A DNA stretch of 46,358 nt from Erysipelatoclostridium sp. An173 (GTDB lineage Bacteria; Bacillota_I; Bacilli_A; Erysipelotrichales; Coprobacillaceae). The notes beneath the pieces were generated by a model that saw nothing but the letters and a program-made list of their open reading frames with translations, did not search any database and was not told where the DNA came from. The stretch spans positions 1 through 46,358 of the forward strand of contig NZ_NFKR01000022.1 in assembly GCF_002160495.1 (NCBI RefSeq), read 5' to 3'. Of this stretch, positions 1 to 7,294 are shown in pieces. The number at the start of each line of letters is the position of its first letter. The stretch's first letter is position 1. Both the position numbers and the translations under genes were made by a program.

Positions 1-181
1 AACCTCGCTCCTTCTCTCGAGTGCCCTATTAATCTACCACATCCTCTCTCCTTTGTAAATACCTTTTTTTACTTTTTTTATCCCTTCCCGCTTTTTCTCC
101 CTTTTTATCGCTCTTTTTCCCTGTCATTTTTTATCTCTTTGTTTTTTTGATATAAAACAGCAGTGACTTTCTGCTTTCAGA

Positions 182-901
182 TCATTCAAGCATTTTCTTA
201 TAATCCTCCTGATTAATTGTATCTTCAGGGTATTTATTACGATAATTTTCTATACCATCACATATCTGAACCGCCAGTTTTTTATGATATCTGCTGCTTT
301 GCAGCTGGCCCCGTTCGTTAGGATTGGAAATGAACCCGCATTCTATAAGCACTCCTACTGTTTTGGTAGCTCTCAGCACTCTAAAATCTGCCCCTGAAAT
401 AACCTTGCTGCTTCCAGTAATCTCTTTCATTGACTCATGGATCTCATTAGCTAATCTTTTCCCTTTTTCACTGTTATTGTAATAAAACACCTGAGAACCC
501 CAGACACTGCTTGAAAGTGCTGAATTCAGATGAACACTGATCAGATAATCACTGTTGAATGAATCTATCTTTTTTACTCTTAGATACATATCATCCTGTT
601 TAGAGTAATGATGATTACGTCTTGTTAGATCCTGCCCATCTTCCCTGGTCAGGTTTACAGTAGCACCACGATTTTCAAGCTCCTCTTTTAACGCAAATGA
701 TATTTCCAGATTCAGCTCTGCCTCGTTTACAGATCCGGCACTTGCTCCATTATCCAACCCACCATGTCCTGGGTCTATAACAATAGAAACGTTTTTTAAA
801 GTTTGTTCACTATTTACAGGAATTTCTGTTTTTTTGATAAATAGATTACTTGCTATATATACCATTACTGTAATCATTATCATTAGATATGTTCTTTTCA
901 C
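182..901 (-). CDS. cwlD: N-acetylmuramoyl-L-alanine amidase, CwlD-like (Amidase_3)
   Basis: A zinc-dependent amidase that cleaves the MurNAc-L-Ala bond of peptidoglycan. In spore formers CwlD acts with PdaA to make the muramic-lactam cortex. The 239-residue protein has one N-terminal membrane segment (about residues 5-22) and then an Amidase_3 domain from about residue 38. Visible zinc/catalytic residues are H46 in DPGHGG, E60/E62 in the NEAELN stretch, H124 in SVHLN and E187 in IECGF. Length and order match CwlD (about 237 residues). The start is GTG with AGGTGAT three bases upstream. The gene is visibly richer in G+C (roughly 40-45%) than its neighbours, which hints at transfer. The family call is firm; the specific CwlD role is inferred from layout, and another membrane-anchored amidase is possible. 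Confidence 0.85.
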   Translation of the reverse strand: MKRTYLMIMITVMVYIASNLFIKKTEIPVNSEQTLKNVSIVIDPGHGGLDNGASAGSVNEAELNLEISFALKEELENRGATVNLTREDGQDLTRRNHHYSKQDDMYLRVKKIDSFNSDYLISVHLNSALSSSVWGSQVFYYNNSEKGKRLANEIHESMKEITGSSKVISGADFRVLRATKTVGVLIECGFISNPNERGQLQSSRYHKKLAVQICDGIENYRNKYPEDTINQEDYKKMLE

Positions 902-1236
902 AAAATCACCTATAGGATTATATGCAAATAGCTACAAATAAATGTATTTTTCTTATAATTGAGAAAAATTTAATTATACCTCTTTTAATAATCTGGCTAA
1001 CCTTGATATTTTATTATTTATATGCTGTTTTTTTATTTAGACAATTTAATTTATAAAAATACAACGAGTTGTGACTATCACGTAAATCCAGTTGATAATC
1101 GCAGCTCGTCTTTTTTTATAAACTTTACTTATTATTTTTACTAATTTATAAATATAAATTATATCTATATAATCACTATTTTTGTTTTATAATAATTACA
1201 TATTTAAAAATAATAATTTTATACTTGGAGGAATCT
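902..1236. other. Divergent intergenic region without a gene
   Basis: This lies between the amidase (minus) and the acetyltransferase (plus). I see no credible coding sequence. It is about 80% A+T and holds the strong orphan hairpin at 1064-1117 plus several TATAAT-like boxes (for example near 1168 and 1190) that could serve the acetyltransferase. None has a convincing -35 partner. Confidence 0.6.
1064..1117 (+). terminator. Strong intrinsic terminator-like hairpin with no gene upstream
   Basis: A 16-bp arm at 1064-1079 (starting ACGAGTTGTG) pairs with 1094-1109 (ending GCAGCTCGT), with one mismatch and a few G-U pairs, around a 14-nt loop. Seven T follow at 1111-1117. Read on plus, it is a textbook Rho-independent terminator 120 nt before the acetyltransferase start, but nothing is encoded upstream on that strand. 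It may end a small RNA, be an attenuator for the next gene, or be left over from a lost gene. Confidence 0.75.
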
Positions 1237-1764
1237 ATGAAATTACAATATCAAAATATCATTATTAGAAATGCAACCATTGACGATGCTACAATTTTAT
1301 ATCATTGGTGGAATGATGGTCGCGTTATGGCTCACGCTGGATTTTATGATGGATTAAAAATAAGTTTAGATGACGTAATAGAACAATTAAAAACAGAAAA
1401 TGACCCTAAAGAAAAATGTCGTCTTATTATTGAAATTGATCAACAAAAAATTGGGGAAATGATTTACTTTCATCGTAGTACAAAACTAGCTGAAATTGGT
1501 ATAAAAATATGTGAATTAACTTATCAAAATAAGGGCTATGGTAAAATCTTGCTATCGATGCTTATTAGCGAACTATTTAAATACAATTATAAACAAATTA
1601 AAATAACAACAAATATTAACAACAAACGAGCAAGGCACGTCTATGAATCATTAGGGGCTAAACTGCATCAAATTGAAAAAGATGCTTACAAGGATTCTAG
1701 AGGACAATTACAAACAGCCTATGATTATCGTCTAAATAAAGATGATTTTCAATGTTTTAATTAA
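1237..1764 (+). CDS. GNAT family N-acetyltransferase
   Basis: A 175-residue cytoplasmic acetyl-CoA-dependent N-acetyltransferase of the RimJ/RimL/SpeG type. The substrate cannot be told from sequence. The acetyl-CoA loop is visible as QNKGYGK near residues 100-106, followed by the usual amphipathic helix and a NINNKRARHVYESLG segment typical of the C-terminal half of the fold. An in-frame TTG occurs at 1225, but the ATG at 1237 is preceded by a strong TTGGAGGA ribosome site at the right distance, so I start there. A truncated ABC exporter gene follows 21 bases later with its own site, and the two may once have formed an operon. Confidence 0.85.
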   Translation: MKLQYQNIIIRNATIDDATILYHWWNDGRVMAHAGFYDGLKISLDDVIEQLKTENDPKEKCRLIIEIDQQKIGEMIYFHRSTKLAEIGIKICELTYQNKGYGKILLSMLISELFKYNYKQIKITTNINNKRARHVYESLGAKLHQIEKDAYKDSRGQLQTAYDYRLNKDDFQCFN

Positions 1765-1785
1765 AATGAAAAGGGGGAAATTTTA

Positions 1786-2151
1786 ATGATAAAAGTATTA
1801 GCAAAAAGTATTCGTGAATATAAACGAGCTTCAATTATGACACCTATTTTAGTTAGCGGTGAAGTAGTAATGGAATGTTTAATTCCCTTTATTATTGCAA
1901 CACTAGTAAACCAGGTAAAAAGCGGCGCTGATTTGGATTCAATATTAAAATATGGTTTAATTTTAATACTAATGGCTGGTTTATCTTTAATGTTTGGAGC
2001 TTTAGCAGGTTCGTCATGTGCCGTTGCTTCATGTGGTTTAGCCAAAAATTTACGCAAAGATATGTTTAATAATATTGAAAAATTTTCTTTAAAAAAAAGA
2101 ACTAAAAAAGTTCTTTTAATTAAGATTTATTTCATAATTTCTATTATATAA
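1786..2151 (+). pseudogene. ABC exporter (MdlB-like), 5' fragment only
   Basis: About the first 102 codons read as the start of an ABC transporter with fused membrane and ATPase domains. There is a first membrane helix region, then ALAGSSCAVASCGLAKNLRKD and a MFNNIEKFS segment, the stretch that in this family leads into STSSLVTRLTTD. At about 2090 the homology stops and the frame continues for 20 meaningless codons through an A-rich hairpin to a stop at 2151. The second half of the membrane domain and the whole ATPase (normally about 570 residues in all) are missing and not found elsewhere in the window. The remnant is unlikely to work. A good ribosome site (AAAAGGGGGAAA) is retained. Confidence 0.75.
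2091..2117 (-). terminator. Intrinsic terminator of the polymerase/YolD unit
   Basis: A perfect 9-bp inverted repeat, AAAAGAACT / AGTTCTTTT with a 5-nt loop (2095-2117), is followed on minus by a T8 tract. It lies 10 bp past the YolD-like stop codon. It also marks the exact point where the ABC exporter fragment loses homology. Confidence 0.85.
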
Positions 2152-2549
2152 ATATCATCAATGTTTATCTTTGTTCCATCAATCAATACTACTTTTTTAG
2201 TATATTCATCGATTTTTTTTACTTTTTCTATTTTTTCAATATACTTACCTCCTGTTTTTCTTAAATCTTTTTGGAAGTAAACTATCTTAACTGTTGGTTG
2301 TAAATGAATATTATTAACGATTAGTTGTAACTTTCGATTAATTATTTCTATTTGATTTTCATCTAAAATCTTTTTGTTAGTAGTCAAACGTTCGGTTTCT
2401 TTAATCGCATCTTTATGACCGGTTAAAGCTGCAAACGGTGCAAACTGAGCCGCCCTTTCATACATAGTCATTGGTTGATGAACTTTTGAAACATGATGAG
2501 GTTGATCGATAATATCACTATAATCATGAATATTATTTTTATTTGCCAT
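2127..2549 (-). CDS. YolD-like family protein
   Basis: A 140-residue YolD-like protein, recognised by its N-terminal signature: YSDIIDQPHHVSKVHQPMTM, then ERAAQFAPFAALTGHKDAI at about residues 10-47. The C-terminal half is a small beta-rich region. YolD proteins are almost always encoded beside a Y-family polymerase of the UvrX/ImpB type and are thought to be its accessory subunit, though the biochemistry is poorly known. Here the ATG follows the polymerase stop codon directly, and its AGGAGG ribosome site lies inside the last polymerase codons, so translation is likely coupled. A terminator follows 10 bp downstream. Confidence 0.9.
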   Translation of the reverse strand: MANKNNIHDYSDIIDQPHHVSKVHQPMTMYERAAQFAPFAALTGHKDAIKETERLTTNKKILDENQIEIINRKLQLIVNNIHLQPTVKIVYFQKDLRKTGGKYIEKIEKVKKIDEYTKKVVLIDGTKINIDDIYIIEIMK

Positions 2550-4058
2550 TTAAGCCTTATGACCTCCTATTGTCTTATTTCTTTGGCGCCCTGTCGCTCC
2601 CTCTTCTAGATTCATTCCTTTCAATACCGCATTTTTACCAAATTTCTTTTTAAGAGCTAATGTTGTTTCCTGAAGTTTTTTTTCTTTTTTAAGCTTAGCT
2701 TGCAACTGCTTTTCTTGTAGCAAGAGTTGATCATAATCAGTAAACATATCCATTTGCATAAATGATTCTTGATGTTCAATTGTACTTTCATCAATAACAT
2801 GATTAGCCGATAAATTAAAACGTCTAATTGTCAAAGATTTATTAATTTTTTGATCATACCACTCTAATACCTTTTCTCGAATAATTATTGATGAAGAAGT
2901 ATAACATTCTAAATTAATTGTACCATGTCCATGCTTAGGAATTTTTCTACCATATCGATCATCCATTAAAGCTCCACTATAATTGTTAGTTAAATTACCA
3001 CGATCATACCCTACAGTTACTACAATTTGATCTGTAACTAAATGCCGATCAACCAAATCTAACGCTAAAGAATCGAGCATTTCTTTTAATACCAAACGTC
3101 CTTTTTTAAAATCATAAGGACAACTTAAAACCTGGCCTGAACCAATACTGTTATGTTTAGGTTTATATGATTTTATATCTTTCATTGTACATGGTTCATA
3201 ACCCCAGGCATGATCGATTAATAATTCAGCATTGACACCAAACATATCATAGAGCAATTCTTCGTTATAATAATCATCTGCTTTTCCGACTGAACATTTA
3301 GCTATATCACCCATTGTATATAAACCTACTTCTTGTAATTTTTGTTTATAGCCACGTCCAACGCGCCAAAAATCAGTTATTGGCTGATGGTTCCATAAAT
3401 ATTTTCGATACATCTTTTCATTTAATGAAGCAATCCTTACCCCATCTTGATCTGGTTTTATGTGTTTAGCAACAATATCCATAGCAACTTTACATAAATA
3501 TAAATTAGTACCGATTCCGGCTGTTGCTGTAATTTTAAATGTATTATAAATATCTTGAATAATCATTTTCGCAAAATCTTTGGGATGAATATCAAGATTT
3601 TTTAGATAATGCGTTGCATCAATAAATACTTCATCAATTGAATAAACATGAATATCTTCAGGTGACACATATTTTAAATAAATTTTGTAGATTTCAGCAC
3701 TATATTCTAAATAAAAAGCCATTCTGGGCGTTGCAATGATATATGATAATTTTAAATATGGATTATTTTTAAGTTCGTCATCATTATATGATTCACCTTG
3801 AAAACAACGACCTTTAATCTGCCTTTGCCTTTTAATATTTACTTCTTTTACCTTTTGAATAACTTCAAAAAGACGCGCCCGTCCTGGCAAGCCATACTGT
3901 TTCAATGAAGGTGATAAAGCTAAGCAAATAGTCTTTTCAGTTTTACTACCATCAGCAACTACTAAATTCGTTGTTAACGGATCAAGATTACGTTCAACAC
4001 ATTCAACAGATGCATAAAATGATTTTAAATCAATTGCAATATATACCTGTTTGCTCAT
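2550..4058 (-). CDS. Y-family translesion DNA polymerase (UmuC/UvrX/DinB type)
   Basis: An error-prone polymerase that copies past damaged template bases. It is 502 residues, longer than DinB (about 350-410) and like the UvrX/ImpB-MucB group paired with YolD. Metal-binding carboxylates are visible: D10 in IAIDLKSFYASVE and D142/E143 in YSIDEVFID. The helix-hairpin-helix and little-finger regions follow, then a lysine-rich C-terminal extension. The frame can be opened at GTG 4067, but ATG 4058 sits 8 nt after AAGGAAGG and begins with the usual MSKQVYIAID, so I start there. It forms a two-gene unit with the YolD-like gene. No LexA-type palindrome was recognised upstream, so SOS control cannot be claimed. 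Confidence 0.92.
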   Translation of the reverse strand: MSKQVYIAIDLKSFYASVECVERNLDPLTTNLVVADGSKTEKTICLALSPSLKQYGLPGRARLFEVIQKVKEVNIKRQRQIKGRCFQGESYNDDELKNNPYLKLSYIIATPRMAFYLEYSAEIYKIYLKYVSPEDIHVYSIDEVFIDATHYLKNLDIHPKDFAKMIIQDIYNTFKITATAGIGTNLYLCKVAMDIVAKHIKPDQDGVRIASLNEKMYRKYLWNHQPITDFWRVGRGYKQKLQEVGLYTMGDIAKCSVGKADDYYNEELLYDMFGVNAELLIDHAWGYEPCTMKDIKSYKPKHNSIGSGQVLSCPYDFKKGRLVLKEMLDSLALDLVDRHLVTDQIVVTVGYDRGNLTNNYSGALMDDRYGRKIPKHGHGTINLECYTSSSIIIREKVLEWYDQKINKSLTIRRFNLSANHVIDESTIEHQESFMQMDMFTDYDQLLLQEKQLQAKLKKEKKLQETTLALKKKFGKNAVLKGMNLEEGATGRQRNKTIGGHKA

Positions 4059-4093
4059 CACGACCACCTTCCTTGATAATTTAAGTATATACC

Positions 4094-4123
4094 ATTTTAC
4101 TACAGCTAATCTTTTACTATCAA
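4094..4123 (-). promoter_or_regulatory. Candidate sigma-A promoter of the polymerase/YolD unit
   Basis: On minus, TTGATA (4118-4123) and TAAAAT (4094-4099) are separated by 18 bp, about 35 bp upstream of the polymerase start. Matches are 5/6 and 5/6 to the consensus. Confidence 0.4.
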
Positions 4124-4127
4124 CAAT

Positions 4128-4157
4128 AAAATAAAAAGAAGGACGATAATATCCTTC
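4128..4157 (-). terminator. Intrinsic terminator after the PH-domain membrane protein
   Basis: On minus, GAAGGA (4157-4152) pairs with TCCTTC (4143-4138) around an 8-nt loop. The run TTTTTATTTTATT follows. Confidence 0.6.
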
Positions 4158-4273
4158 AAATATCTAAACTATTTTATTTTTATAATATTAAAATAAGTTT
4201 CCAATTAGTCAATAATGCTTTATCATTTTTTATATACGATAATTTTATCAATTAATAACTATATAAATATTTT

Positions 4274-4678
4274 TTATATAATTCGCTGCTTTATTTCATT
4301 AATAAAATCATCATTATCCTTTAAAGAGATGTAAAAATCTTTATCTTTTGTCACAATATGAATTCTATCTAATGAATTTGCACTTGAAGCAATAGGATTA
4401 CGACTTCTATTAATTTCTAATATATCTTTTATAACTATTTTCTCTTTCCCAAAGCCATAATAAAAAATAAAATAATTATCAAATAATTCTACTCTATTTC
4501 TTACAAAAACAGGAATCCAGATCAAATTAAGCCCATAATAAAACACCCAAAACAAAAGCCACCAAATATTTGTAAACAAATCAGAAACTTCATATAAAAT
4601 AAATACCAGTGGCAAGATATTATATATTACAAAAATCAATATTATCCACCAGCTATTTTTCCCTTCATATTTTATCAC
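4274..4678 (-). CDS. Small membrane protein with bacterial PH-like domain (bPH_6/DUF1200)
   Basis: A 134-residue protein with two hydrophobic helices near the N-terminus (about residues 11-31 and 38-58). A cytoplasmic beta-rich domain follows, with the run RSRNPIASSANSLDRIHI at about residues 91-108. The PIASSANSLDRI pattern is what I know from the YyaB/bPH_6 family. Function is unknown; PH-like folds in bacteria are often seen in envelope-stress or membrane-associated proteins, but nothing here shows a partner. A terminator lies about 120 bp downstream. Upstream is the frameshifted MazG-like gene on the same strand. Confidence 0.7.
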   Translation of the reverse strand: MIKYEGKNSWWIILIFVIYNILPLVFILYEVSDLFTNIWWLLFWVFYYGLNLIWIPVFVRNRVELFDNYFIFYYGFGKEKIVIKDILEINRSRNPIASSANSLDRIHIVTKDKDFYISLKDNDDFINEIKQRII

Positions 4679-4707
4679 ACTTAACCATCTCCAATTTATA
4701 ATAATAT

Positions 4708-5033
4708 TTACCAGCGTTTCATATTCTTTTCAAATTTCTTTATATATGATTGTTTAAGTTCATCCACACTAATTCCATAGCATAACATTACATCATTATA
4801 ATACATAAGAACATCTGCCATCTCTTCAATAAGATTTTCTCGTAACTTAGTATCACTGCAAGCTTTTAAATCACCATTTTTTTAATAATATCAATGACTT
4901 CCCCTATTTCACCTATCATCCATAATAATTTATTTTTGCCATTTTCTGGTGTGATTGGTTCCCATATATTTTTATATTTATTTTGTAACCTTTTTTGCAT
5001 TTCCTGCATTTCATTTATACCAAAATCACTCAT
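4708..5033 (-). pseudogene. MazG-like nucleotide pyrophosphohydrolase, frameshifted
   Basis: Two frames together encode a complete MazG-like protein of about 108 residues. Frame one runs from ATG 5033 (GGAGG 8 nt upstream) through EMQKRLQNKYKNIWEPI, the NGKNKLLWMIGEIGEV region and DIIKK, and meets a stop at 4866. The continuation (NGDLKAC, IEEMADVLMYYNDVM, ending FEKNMKRW, stop 4708) lies in the next frame. Frames join in a T7 run (plus strand) at 4877-4883; one more base restores the reading. Across the join the ExxE...ExxD metal-binding motif (E42, E45, E71, D74) is complete. The family hydrolyses NTPs to NMP and PPi. A sequencing undercall, a slippage-controlled gene or a recent mutation would all look like this. 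Confidence 0.8.
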
Positions 5034-5064
5034 CAATCCATCCTCCAAGTCGCTTTTTTTAAAA

Positions 5065-5439
5065 CTAATCTTTTCCTGTCATAATAAAATCTATCAATTT
5101 TTCCACATCATCAAAATCATCATAATCACCATACACTCCCTGACGATGATACACGATACCTTTTTTCTCATTTGCTTCTAAACACTCTAACAACTTATCT
5201 TCTCCATACCTTTTTACAAATAAAGTAAATGCATATGGTTTAATTTTTCTTAATATTCCTTTTTTACAATCCTCTTTACACATATAACAATGTGTAATCC
5301 CCTTTTCAATTGAACAAATTCTATTTTCACAACTGCCACTACCTAGACATTCATCAAACTGACAACCATGACACTGATCATTTTCACTGCATAAACAACA
5401 TGCTAGTCCACATCTGGCAATTCCTAATTCTCTTTTCAT
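5065..5439 (-). CDS. DUF3795 cysteine-rich protein
   Basis: A 124-residue protein whose first 60 residues hold about a dozen cysteines in CxxxC, CC and CxxC arrangements (ARCGLACCLC, CHGCQFDEC, CYMCKEDC). This is the pattern of the DUF3795 family, suggesting bound zinc or an iron-sulfur centre. The C-terminal half is helical and acidic, without recognised catalytic motifs. ATG 5439 is chosen over ATG 5448 because GGGAG would touch the latter and is well spaced from the former. Function is unknown. It is the first of a minus-strand run ahead of the MazG-like gene, with 31 nt between. Confidence 0.75.
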   Translation of the reverse strand: MKRELGIARCGLACCLCSENDQCHGCQFDECLGSGSCENRICSIEKGITHCYMCKEDCKKGILRKIKPYAFTLFVKRYGEDKLLECLEANEKKGIVYHRQGVYGDYDDFDDVEKLIDFIMTGKD

Positions 5440-5643
5440 TATTAGCATCTCCCAATAAATAATTTATCTAAAAAAATTATCTCACTTTTGTTAATCCAAT
5501 ACAACCACACACTATTATTCAAATAATTTTAGATTGTTAAAACAGTAGTATTTCTAGCATAAAAAGCATCAACCAATTAATTTAAATTGATTCTTCCATT
5601 TTAATAAATATTAGCTAATTAACTAATACTTATATTTTAAAGT

Positions 5644-5685
5644 ATACAAAAAAGCTCCAAGATAAACTTGAATCTTTTTTTGTAT
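5644..5685 (-). terminator. Terminator-like hairpin after repeat copy A
   Basis: ATACAAAAAAG (5644-5654) pairs with CTTTTTTTGTAT (5674-5685), and inner bases CCAAG/CTTG extend the stem. The A-rich and T-rich arms make it able to act in either direction. It is placed to stop minus-strand transcription coming from the DUF1016 gene. Confidence 0.6.
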
Positions 5686-5694
5686 TTGTTTGAA

Positions 5695-5772
5695 ATTATC
5701 TTTTTGAGAATTCCGCAACCTTATAAAATAAGGGTTTTAATGCCTTTTTGTCTCTTACTTGTCGCATTGCCA
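5695..5772 (-). repeat. Dispersed repeat copy A with degenerate rpsI 3'-end core
   Basis: Positions 5701-5772 match 6951-7022 at 64 of 72 positions by eye. The left end, 5695-5710, is a 14/16 match to the last 16 bases of the rpsI stop region (core ATTAACGTTTTGAGAA). Inside is a palindrome, CCTTAT-AAA-ATAAGG, that is also intact in copy B. Read on minus, the unit could encode a 27-residue peptide (5779-5696) with AMRQVRDKKALKPLF that ends in FSKR-stop, exactly like ribosomal protein S9. There is no ribosome site, so I treat it as a repeat rather than a gene. Confidence 0.7.
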
Positions 5773-5798
5773 TAACCATTCACAAAACTTATATCCAC

Positions 5799-6822
5799 TT
5801 ATTCTGTATTATCATTAGATGATAATACAGCTTCAACCTGAGCAATTAATTGTTCCTTATCAGGCATATATGTTACATATTTTGAAGCAAAAATATTATT
5901 ACTCAAGCCTCCTAATGCATACTGTATATCAACATTGCCTTTATCAGTGCATAAAATCAATCCAATTGGTGGATTATCATTTTCGTCATTAATTTCTGCT
6001 GTATAATAATTCAAGTACATATTAAGTTGCCCAACTGCTTCAGGCATTAATTTAATAGTTTTTAATTCTATCAATACATAAGATTTTAAAATCTTATTAT
6101 AGAAAACCATATCAACATAATAATGAGTATTCCCGAACGTTACTCTTTGCTGAGTTCCTACAAACATAAATCCTTTTCCAAGTTCCAAAAGAAACTTTTC
6201 AATTTGTCTAACAAGAGCTTCTTCCAAATCAGATTCCATCATTGGTTTATTTTCTGGCAGACCTAGAAATTCAAAAACATAAGGATCTTTTACTATATCT
6301 TTTGGTTTGGCAATTTCATTTCCTTTTAACGCTAATTCAAGAACCTTCTTTTTATTAGTCTCCCCATTTGATAATAACAACCTTTCGAATAATGAAGAGC
6401 TAATTTGTCTTTTTAACTCTCTTACTGACCAATTTGCATTAATTGCTTCTTTTTCATAGAAACTACGTTTGTCATCATCAGATATATATAATAATTCGCA
6501 ATAATGAGTCCAGCTCAATTTTCCAGTCACTGACTGGAAAATTGGATATTTCGTATAGAACATTTTCATGTTATATAAATTAGATTGTGAAAAACCTTTT
6601 CCAAATTTATTAGTAAGATTTTTTGAAATAGCAAGTAATTGTTTTTTCCCATATTCACCACGATTATTTTTCAATTCATCTTCAACAATAACACGACCAA
6701 TAATTCCAATAAGCATTTAAAAGTTCATTATTTACTTGTTTTGCGACATTATTTCTAGCATTTGTGATAATACTAGCAATTTCATTTACTAATGCTTCAT
6801 TGTTTAACAAATTATTTTCCAC
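5799..6822 (-). pseudogene. DUF1016 / YhcG-type PDDEXK nuclease-domain protein, frameshifted
   Basis: A DUF1016 protein of about 340 residues split by one frameshift. The N-terminal part starts at GTG 6822 (AAAGGAG upstream) and reads MENNLLNNEALVNEI, then NNELLNAYW. Near 6700-6706 an extra base shifts the frame, and the remaining 305 residues continue in the next frame as IIGRVIVEDE to the stop at 5799. Kept features are the N-terminal helical domain (KKQLLAISKNLTNKFGKGFS) and a C-terminal PDDEXK-like core with D in THYYVDMVFYN and ELK in YVLIELKTIK. DUF1016 proteins are often found with restriction-modification loci and mobile DNA; their role is not settled. Translation of the 3' part from ATG 6716 is possible but would lack the N-terminus. 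Confidence 0.75.
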
Positions 6823-6873
6823 AATCAACTACTCCTTTCAATATTAATTATTCTTATTATACCCTTATTTTAA

Positions 6874-6920
6874 AAAGAAAAAAAGAAGCATCTAAACTTC
6901 TTACAAAGTCTAAATACTTC
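6874..6920 (-). terminator. Strong intrinsic terminator after repeat copy B
   Basis: On minus, GAAGTATTTAGAC (6920-6908) pairs over 13 bp, with G-U pairs, with GTTTAGATGCTTC (6897-6885). Then comes a T-rich run broken by a single C. It lies 25 bp past the rpsI-like 3' core of copy B, where a terminator would stand behind a real rpsI gene. Confidence 0.8.
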
Positions 6921-6944
6921 TCTAATTTTCTCACAACAATTATT

Positions 6945-7022
6945 ATTAACGTTTTGAGAACTCCGAAACCTTATGAAATAAGGGTTTTTAAGCCTTTTTG
7001 TCGCTTACTTGTTGCATTGCCA
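6945..7022 (-). repeat. Dispersed repeat copy B with exact 16-bp rpsI 3'-end core
   Basis: Bases 6945-6960 (ATTAACGTTTTGAGAA) are identical to 8503-8518, the stop-codon end of rpsI. The following 62 bp match copy A closely, and the palindrome CCTTAT-GAA-ATAAGG is retained with change only in its loop. On minus it would read AMQQVSDKKA-stop and then, in the same frame, KPLFHKVSEFSKR-stop. This looks like an attachment-site or displaced gene end. Confidence 0.7.
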
Positions 7023-7294
7023 AAACGACATATCACACCTATTTACGTTATAGCTAGTATTTTATAGTTTCATAACTACTTTTCAACTCAAAGAAATACC
7101 TGTTTTTCTTTATATTGATATAATTTCGATTTTCATACTCTACAAACTGGAATTTGCCAGTCAATTACTTATCTTTTTCCAAAGAAGTAAGAATAGCAAT
7201 CCTCATTACAACAATCGCTTTATTCATACAATTACACTTCTTTGTAAAATTCTAATTCTTTTCTTTATTTTATTTCCATTAGTCAGATTGAAAG

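Larger units (their letters stand above)
5440..5798. other. Intergenic stretch with terminator and repeat copy A
   Basis: No credible gene is present. From right to left it holds the 72-bp repeat copy A (5701-5772), a terminator hairpin (5644-5685), then about 200 bp of featureless A+T-rich DNA that probably contains the promoter of the DUF3795 gene. Confidence 0.6.
6823..7294. other. Intergenic stretch of the decayed island
   Basis: No credible gene is present. It holds the terminator at 6874-6920, repeat copy B (6945-7022), and about 270 bp of A+T-rich DNA up to the esterase stop codon. A 20-codon minus-strand frame near 7160-7230 has no ribosome site and was not called. Confidence 0.55.

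Noticed and set aside
1-60. AAAGGAG followed by ATG on minus as the start of another gene at the left edge
   Set aside because: The frame meets a stop at the third codon and alternatives also close quickly; nothing else can be judged at the edge. The hairpin AGCAG/CTGCT near 160 is too weak to call.
1761-2057. 98-codon minus-strand frame opposite the ABC exporter fragment
   Set aside because: It mirrors the exporter coding frame, has no ribosome site and no family resemblance.
4059-4273. SOS (LexA) box for the translesion polymerase
   Set aside because: No GAAC...GTTC-type palindrome was found; only an ordinary promoter candidate.
5696-5779. 27-codon minus frame ending FSKR in repeat copy A
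   Set aside because: No ribosome site, and copy B has an internal stop; kept as a repeat with a note instead of a gene.
7160-7235. 20-codon minus frame (MNKAIVVMRIAIL...) upstream of repeat copy B
   Set aside because: No Shine-Dalgarno site, no attenuator partner and no similarity that I recognise.
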